Shown piece by piece: positions 59,235 to 64,000 of a stretch of DNA of 64,000 nt. The stretch lies in the NCBI GenBank assembly GCA_047495785.1, contig JBLDXI010000015.1, positions 372,001 through 436,000 of the forward strand, written 5' to 3'. Made by a program: the position numbers and the translations under genes. The notes under the pieces were generated by a model. It was given only the letters and a program-made list of their open reading frames with translations. It was not told the DNA's origin and made no database searches. This DNA comes from Lepidodermella squamata. Lineage: Eukaryota; Gastrotricha. The stretch's first letter is position 1, and each line of letters opens with the position of its first letter.

Positions 59235-60825
59235 CTCTAACTCTACCCTCACCGTCTGCCCTTATTTATTAGCGCATATCTTGCTTGCATATCGCCGTAT
59301 TTTACTATAAAATTTATAATCCAAATATAGAATACATAGAAGGAGAAAAGAGCCAGCGAAAATATACTATAATTGAACTCTTTTCCCATGCTAATACAAC
59401 TTTGCTCAGCTTTGCTCTCAGAAGGAAACATCTGATAGTATTGCTCATAGATAATAGTAAAGATCGGACGCTTACGATCCTTCCCACACATTTTAGGGTG
59501 CAACGCTCGCCATGTGCAAAGCAATATTTTTGTGGTTTTAATTTGAGCCATGCGCGCACAGCTAGATGCATTTGTCGATTATTTCAGGACGAATAGCATA
59601 TTCTGAATATCTCTTAGCGGGACCAAATTTGCTGTATCGGAACTAAATTAGCTTTTTGGGGTACCAAACTCGAAATATGCCATATTTCTAAGAATTTGAG
59701 GCTAAGAATGAATTCTGAATTGAACACTGGCGAATTTCCTAGAATTATTCTAACCGAGTTCAAATCCATCGAAATTATCTGTACTCGTTTTCATCCCCAC
59801 TTCCATGCTTTTTTTTAATTGTCCAACTATATCCTCAGCATAGGCAGAAATTCGTTATCGATCATCCTCAATTTGATGATGTTCTTGTTCCTTCTTCATG
59901 CTTTTCATGTTCATGCAATCATCTCCACGTTTGTGGTACGCTGCAAAAACCACAACTGCACTATATGCTTAGAGGTGTCAACAGTCAGGTATCGATTTGC
60001 TAGCTTTTCGGATTTCGGCTCTTTTAAATGTGATAGAACTGGCCAGTAGCCAGTAAATGGTGCTGTTGTTACGAGTTTCAAGAGTCGATATCTAATCAAC
60101 CTTTACTTGCCTTTATCTTTCACTATCAAAATCAAATTATAATAATGCATAATGCTGTGTCTTGCTGATGCGCTTCAGAACTTCTATTTTTGCTTAGACG
60201 CTCTGAATAAATTATGTAGAAATTATAGTCCAGTTTTTAAGTGGATCCCGACATATGAAATATGGGAATATGTGCTATTCAGCTGAAAGCTGAGCCATGA
60301 GACTAGCATTGGAGGTTGGTTCTCAGCTACTGTCGCATCAAAATGTCTCTTTCTCGGTGTTCGGACTAGCCCCAGCTCCAAGTGGTAGCAGTTTGCATTT
60401 TCCAGTTCAGTTGCCGCAACTACTGCATTTTAAGTTGTGACACGTGACACAACCTGGTACTGCATTGTTTGCTTTGTTGATAAACCCGTATTTGTAGTAG
60501 GCCAGTAAATAGTGCTGTTTTAAGAGTATGACGAGGAACTAGGACTACAGATTGAGCTTGGCTTTACATTTAGCTGTACTGGAAAATGTTATTTCTCGTC
60601 ACTCGGCAAAAGACAAGTTGTTTGCTTGCAGGTGTCACTCTTTATTAGAAAGATGAAAGGTCAAGAAACTAGTGTGTAATCATCAGTGGAAAGCACCCTT
60701 CCCTTGAAAACGAAACGGGTAAGGTGTCAAAAAATGAATCAGATCAGTTGCAGAGCAGGCGCAGACTCGAAGCAGTTGGAAATTGGGAAATCAAAAATAA
60801 GATGGAACTACATAGCCGAAATTGC
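59235..60825. other. Intergenic between DLG4 and the 39-residue-repeat gene
   Basis: No gene. Fragment of the TTAGCGGAAC family near 59611-59640 (CTCTTAGCGGGACCAAATTT). The words GCCAGTAAATGGTGCTGTT (60052) and GCCAGTAAATAGTGCTGTT (60502) mark a short dispersed repeat. The right part holds the 3' region of the convergent minus-strand repeat gene. Confidence 0.4.
60641..60646 (-). other. Poly(A) signal of the 39-residue-repeat gene
   Basis: AATAAA on the minus strand, 180 bp past the stop codon at 60826-60828. Confidence 0.55.
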
Positions 60826-61614
60826 TTATGCAGACTTGGCGGTGGTGGACCTCTTGTTGCAGCGAGCCCTAGCGGAGCCAGTCTGGGGGAGCTGCTGGCG
60901 GGGAGCGGCGCCAGAGCCAGAGCCAGACTGTTGGCGGGCAGCGGCGGCGGCCTTGGCGGTGGTGGACCTCTTGTTGCAACGAGCCCTAGCGGAGCCAGTC
61001 TGAGGGAGCTGCTGGCGGGGAGCGGCGCCAGAGCCAGAGCCAGACTGCTGGCGGGCAGCGGCGGCGGCCTTGGCGGTGGTGGACCTCTTGTTGCAACGAG
61101 CCCTGGCGGAGCCAGTCTGGGGGAGCTGCTGGCGGTGGGCAGCGGGACCGGAGCCAGAGCCAGACTGCTGGCGGGCAGCGGCGGCGGCCTTGGCGGTGGT
61201 GGACCTCTTGTTGCAACGAGCCCTGGCGGAGCCAGTCTGGGGGAGCTGCTGGCGGTGGGCAGCGGCACCGGAGCCAGAGCCAGACTGCTGGCGGGCAGCG
61301 GCGGCCTGGGTGGTGGAGGGGGCGGGCTTCTTGCTGCAACGAGCCTGACCAGAGCTAGCCTGCTGCTGACGGGCTTCGGCGAGCTCATCGGAATCTCCTT
61401 CCTCGGAAGATTCCTCGGATTCGGACTGATCACCGGAGTGCTCACCAGAGTGCTCACCAGAGTGCTCACCAGAGTGCTCGTGGGAGTGAGAACCATGAGG
61501 AGGAGGAGGATGAGCAGGATGATCCTGAGCGTTGCGGCCAGAGGCCGGGGGACCCTGAGAGTCAGCCAAGACGACGGCAACGAGAGCAGCAACCAAAGCG
61601 ATGCGGACGAACAT
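60826..61614 (-). CDS. Secreted protein of four 39-residue Ala/Gln/Gly/Ser repeats (262 aa)
   Basis: Single-exon minus-strand gene. Signal peptide MFVRIALVAALVAVVLA; a Pro/His-rich stretch; a run of EHSG units followed by an acidic Ser/Glu stretch (SESEESSEEGDSDE); then four nearly identical repeats of about 39 residues (AAAAARQQSGSGSG, RQQLPQTGSARARCNKRSTT). Each repeat has one Cys and one Lys-Arg pair. Such a layout suits a structural, adhesive or matrix protein cross-linked by cysteines, or a precursor cut at the KR sites; I cannot choose. The coding direction is chosen from the signal peptide, a TATA box about 95 bp upstream and AATAAA downstream; long ORFs in other frames are side effects of GC-rich repeats. 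Confidence 0.72.
   Translation of the reverse strand: MFVRIALVAALVAVVLADSQGPPASGRNAQDHPAHPPPPHGSHSHEHSGEHSGEHSGEHSGDQSESEESSEEGDSDELAEARQQQASSGQARCSKKPAPSTTQAAAARQQSGSGSGAAAHRQQLPQTGSARARCNKRSTTAKAAAAARQQSGSGSGPAAHRQQLPQTGSARARCNKRSTTAKAAAAARQQSGSGSGAAPRQQLPQTGSARARCNKRSTTAKAAAAARQQSGSGSGAAPRQQLPQTGSARARCNKRSTTAKSA
60845..61305. repeat. Tandem repeat of about 117-120 bp, four units
   Basis: Units sharing CTTGGCGGTGGTGGACCTCT, TTGTTGC and GGGAGCTGCTGGCGG. They encode the protein repeats on the minus strand. The two units nearest the signal peptide carry extra His-codon bases; the two distal units are nearly identical, pointing to recent unequal exchange. Confidence 0.85.
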
Positions 61615-61703
61615 CTTTAGTTTTATAGTTTTTTAAGAAGTAAACTATAGAATAAGATTTAAAGCCGAAGGATAGGTGTGATTTCAGCTCCGAAATTCCC
61701 TTG

Positions 61704-61711
61704 CTTTTATA
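61704..61711 (-). promoter_or_regulatory. TATA box of the 39-residue-repeat gene
   Basis: TATAAAAG on the minus strand, 90-97 bp upstream of the ATG at 61614. A start site some 30 bp downstream would leave a leader of about 60 nt. The only clear TATA box in the window. Confidence 0.6.
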
Positions 61712-62892
61712 GCGATATCTGACGTAGGATGAACATTTCAGCTGCCTGCCCACGTACTCGCGCTGTCGCGACGCCAAAAAAAAAGAACCGGGTCCGTTTC
61801 GGTGCAGTTTCATATTTCGCACTTTTTTCAGGCAGCTGATCTAGCTAAACTTCTAAACGCCAATACCGGTAGTAGAGTTCACGTGGACATCCACGTCAGC
61901 GAAGTGAAACGCAGCTGTATCAACTCCAAACTTAATCTTTCCCCTGTACTCAGTCAGCATCACGGAGCGAATTACTTATGTAGGAGGAAAGATCACGGAT
62001 TGCGTAAATGCTAAATGTTAGGTTTGCTTAACGCCCACCAAAGCTCATTTACACTTCGCATTTTCAGAATTTGGACGATGAAACAATTACAAGAGAAGTT
62101 CATCATTCATCATTACCCGGCGCGGAAGTTTGCTAGAATCTGAAAATTTACCTGCAAGCTTTAGAACTAAATTTGATAGTTGACAATAGATACTGAACGG
62201 GCTAAATTGTATATCGGAATTGCGCCCGCTAATACACACTGGTAATCGACGTGTTTTTCTGGCAAAACATATCCACGGCTACAACACGAGCTAATTTAGC
62301 CGAACAAATGAGCGACAATATCAAATTTTATTTTCGAAATTTGTAATGCTGTTGTTCAGACGTAATCCCGGCATTTTTTAGAAAATTTCATATAAATCAA
62401 ACACCCCAGCACCTCTTCGTTGCCACCGCTATCTAGCGTTTTCACAGCAGCCGTTACTTGGTGTTTCAACGCATAAGCTTTCCGGTCCATATTTACACGC
62501 AATCATTCTCCTGGTCAAGCATCTAGTTGCAATCTGAGTGCTGAGTGGAGCGTACTAAGACCCGACGTAGTTGAAGAGATCAACAAAGATATAGGATTCC
62601 CGATGGAATCGAGAAGCATGCGAAGTTCAAGTACGCTCTTTCGCGAAAAACTGTTGTCTAAGATGATATTGTAGCGCCAGCTAGTGATGTACATTTTACT
62701 CAGTAAATCCTCTTGATCAATACCATGCAAGGCAACCTATAACCCAAATCCGTAGTTTGTCTGTAGTTTCTTTCCGTTCGGTATCCTGAAAAGTACTTTT
62801 TCGCGGAATGGGGTATTTTTCCAGTTCCTAGTCGCTTAGCCAAAAAACTGCCGGTCGTCCGAAACAAACGCAAAAGTAAAAGTAGTTTTTAT
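61712..62892. other. Intergenic between repeat gene and beta-propeller gene
   Basis: About 1.2 kb with no supported gene or element. It should include the promoter of the repeat gene and the 3' region of the propeller-like gene. Confidence 0.4.
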
Positions 62893-64000
62893 TTACTCAT
62901 GTGAGTTTTTCCTCAGGAAAAAGAAGCTGAACAAACATAGCAAACATGTAAAATGCAAAGAAAGGTTATCAGATGAGCTCGTTAGGCTATCATCACCAAG
63001 CGCGACATACCCCGTATCTTCATCATTTTCCTCGGCACTAAAGCGGACAGCTGATAAAACGTAATTTCTCGAAATTTCTCGATCCCGCGACACTACTATC
63101 AAGCTTCTGTTGAAGTACGCCATAGCAGCTATGTATCCAAGATTGCTAATCTCAGAAATCAGGTTCCCGGTGAATCGATCGAACGCAGAAATCGATTCGT
63201 AACTCGCAAGAAAAACCAAATCCTGGGTGACAATTCCGGAAATCAAAAACGAAACTCTCGTCCCGTTGCCGAAGCCGCGAGAAAATTGCCCGGTCACTGC
63301 GTTGTAGCTGCAAAATGCGAACGGCCGAGCGCATTCCTTTTTGAATATGTAAATTATCGACCCATCATGGCACATCATTTGCGGCGCTGTTGTCAGCTCG
63401 CCCATGTGGCGATTTAACCAAGCCGGCCGTTTTGAGTCGAGATTTGTCGTTGCTAACTGGCAGGGAATGTCGCTTTTAAACGGGCAAACAATGCTGGCAA
63501 TTCGATTCGGCTGCAAGGGCGATACCATAAGATGCGCTTTGTCAAGCCAGTTCTGCCCTGAGGCGACATGGGAGCGCCATAGCGTCGACCAATTCTTCGA
63601 GCTGATCTCATCAACGTGCGAATCAATTAACATGAAAATACGGCCTTCAGGGGTGATGGCAGGAATTTGAGGCCAGGTTATGTTTAGAATTCGATGAATC
63701 AGTTTCCCATGCTTTGCCGAGAAAACTTCATAGCTGTCAGCACAAACAATGTAAATTTGATCCAAATCACCGCGGTAAGTAATAGGGAGTGCAGTTGTAT
63801 AGGAGTCATTATGGCAGACCCTCACAGACCAAATTTCGTTGAAATCGAGTAGAGAAAAAGAAATGAGCCACGATTTTGCCACATTTGAGGTTTTGTTAAC
63901 CAGCATCGTAAATAGCCGAAGTTCATCGTCAGAAATCGCAGGAGGTGAAAAGTCGATTTTATGTGTTAAAAAGCCGAATTGCTCATACAGCAGCGTTCTT
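62893..64000 (-). CDS. Beta-propeller-like ectodomain protein, 3' part only (runs off the window)
   Basis: A minus-strand frame open from the window edge to the stop at 62893, at least 368 codons; the internal ATG at 63906 is probably not the start because the frame continues upstream (FGFLTHKIDFSPP). Repeated hydrophobic blade-like segments with GK/GN turns (AKHGKLIHRILNI, FDRFTGNLISEISNL) resemble PQQ/YVTN-type beta-propellers. Several N-glycosylation sites (NKTS, NRSL, NGTR) point to the secretory path. A C-terminal hydrophobic run (FTCLLCLFSFFFL) followed by RKNSHE suggests a membrane anchor with a tiny cytoplasmic tail, or a GPI signal. I do not recognise the family. Confidence 0.6.
   Translation of the reverse strand, partial: RTLLYEQFGFLTHKIDFSPPAISDDELRLFTMLVNKTSNVAKSWLISFSLLDFNEIWSVRVCHNDSYTTALPITYRGDLDQIYIVCADSYEVFSAKHGKLIHRILNITWPQIPAITPEGRIFMLIDSHVDEISSKNWSTLWRSHVASGQNWLDKAHLMVSPLQPNRIASIVCPFKSDIPCQLATTNLDSKRPAWLNRHMGELTTAPQMMCHDGSIIYIFKKECARPFAFCSYNAVTGQFSRGFGNGTRVSFLISGIVTQDLVFLASYESISAFDRFTGNLISEISNLGYIAAMAYFNRSLIVVSRDREISRNYVLSAVRFSAEENDEDTGYVALGDDSLTSSSDNLSLHFTCLLCLFSFFFLRKNSHE

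Noticed and set aside
60724-61620. 298-residue plus-strand ORF and 282-residue minus ORF over the GC-rich repeat
   Set aside because: They are frame shadows of the tandem repeat; neither has a signal peptide, TATA box or poly(A) signal in the right place, unlike the 262-residue minus frame.
1-64000. CRISPR array, tRNA or rRNA genes
   Set aside because: No regular spacer array and no recognisable tRNA or rRNA sequence was found by reading either strand; the word arrays have irregular filler and eukaryotic transposon context.

Overview
This is a window of nuclear DNA from an invertebrate animal. Genes are split by GT-AG introns, many only 50 to 60 bp long, AATAAA signals follow several stop codons, and the coding content is animal-specific: nuclear receptors, discoidin (F5/8C) and laminin-G-like ectodomains, EB-like cysteine modules and C2H2 fingers. 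Compact introns plus lineage-expanded nuclear receptors would fit a nematode, tardigrade or other ecdysozoan, but nothing seen here fixes the phylum. There are no bacterial operons, rRNA, tRNA or CRISPR arrays that I can support.

Layout. From 0.4 to 17.1 kb lie four tandem plus-strand paralogues of a divergent nuclear receptor (346-356 aa, six exons each, nearly invariant exon lengths) whose second zinc finger lacks a canonical cysteine. Between and inside them sit transposon remnants: hAT elements with 8-bp target duplications, a Ginger-like element with a 4-bp duplication and an integrase-tail ORF, foldback elements, and a frame-broken ankyrin fragment. At 17.6-19.2 kb is a LINE ORF that has lost its reverse transcriptase core in frame.

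From 19.6 to 59.2 kb are four paralogues of a very large secreted protein, here called DLG1 to DLG4 (about 1700 aa, 8-10 exons). Each has a signal peptide, a PAN-like cysteine segment, discoidin domains, three LamG-like jellyrolls, more discoidin domains and a fucolectin-like C-terminus. DLG1 (minus) and DLG2 (plus) are head to head; DLG3 and DLG4 are on plus. Three of the four carry a coding lesion or start problem: a +1 frameshift in DLG1, two in-frame TGA codons at conserved Trp positions in DLG2, and a missing in-frame start in DLG4. DLG3 is clean. Between DLG2 and DLG3 are two secreted/anchored EB-WAP-like cysteine-repeat genes, and between DLG3 and DLG4 a three-finger C2H2 protein gene.

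The right end holds a minus-strand secreted protein made of four 39-residue repeats with one Cys and one Lys-Arg each, with its own TATA box and poly(A) signal, and the 3' part of a beta-propeller-like ectodomain gene that runs off the window.

The secreted lectin-like and cysteine-rich families next to one another suggest (inference only) an extracellular matrix, adhesion or immune-recognition neighbourhood expanding by local duplication. The gene models come from splice-site reading backed by matching exon lengths between paralogues. No database search was possible.
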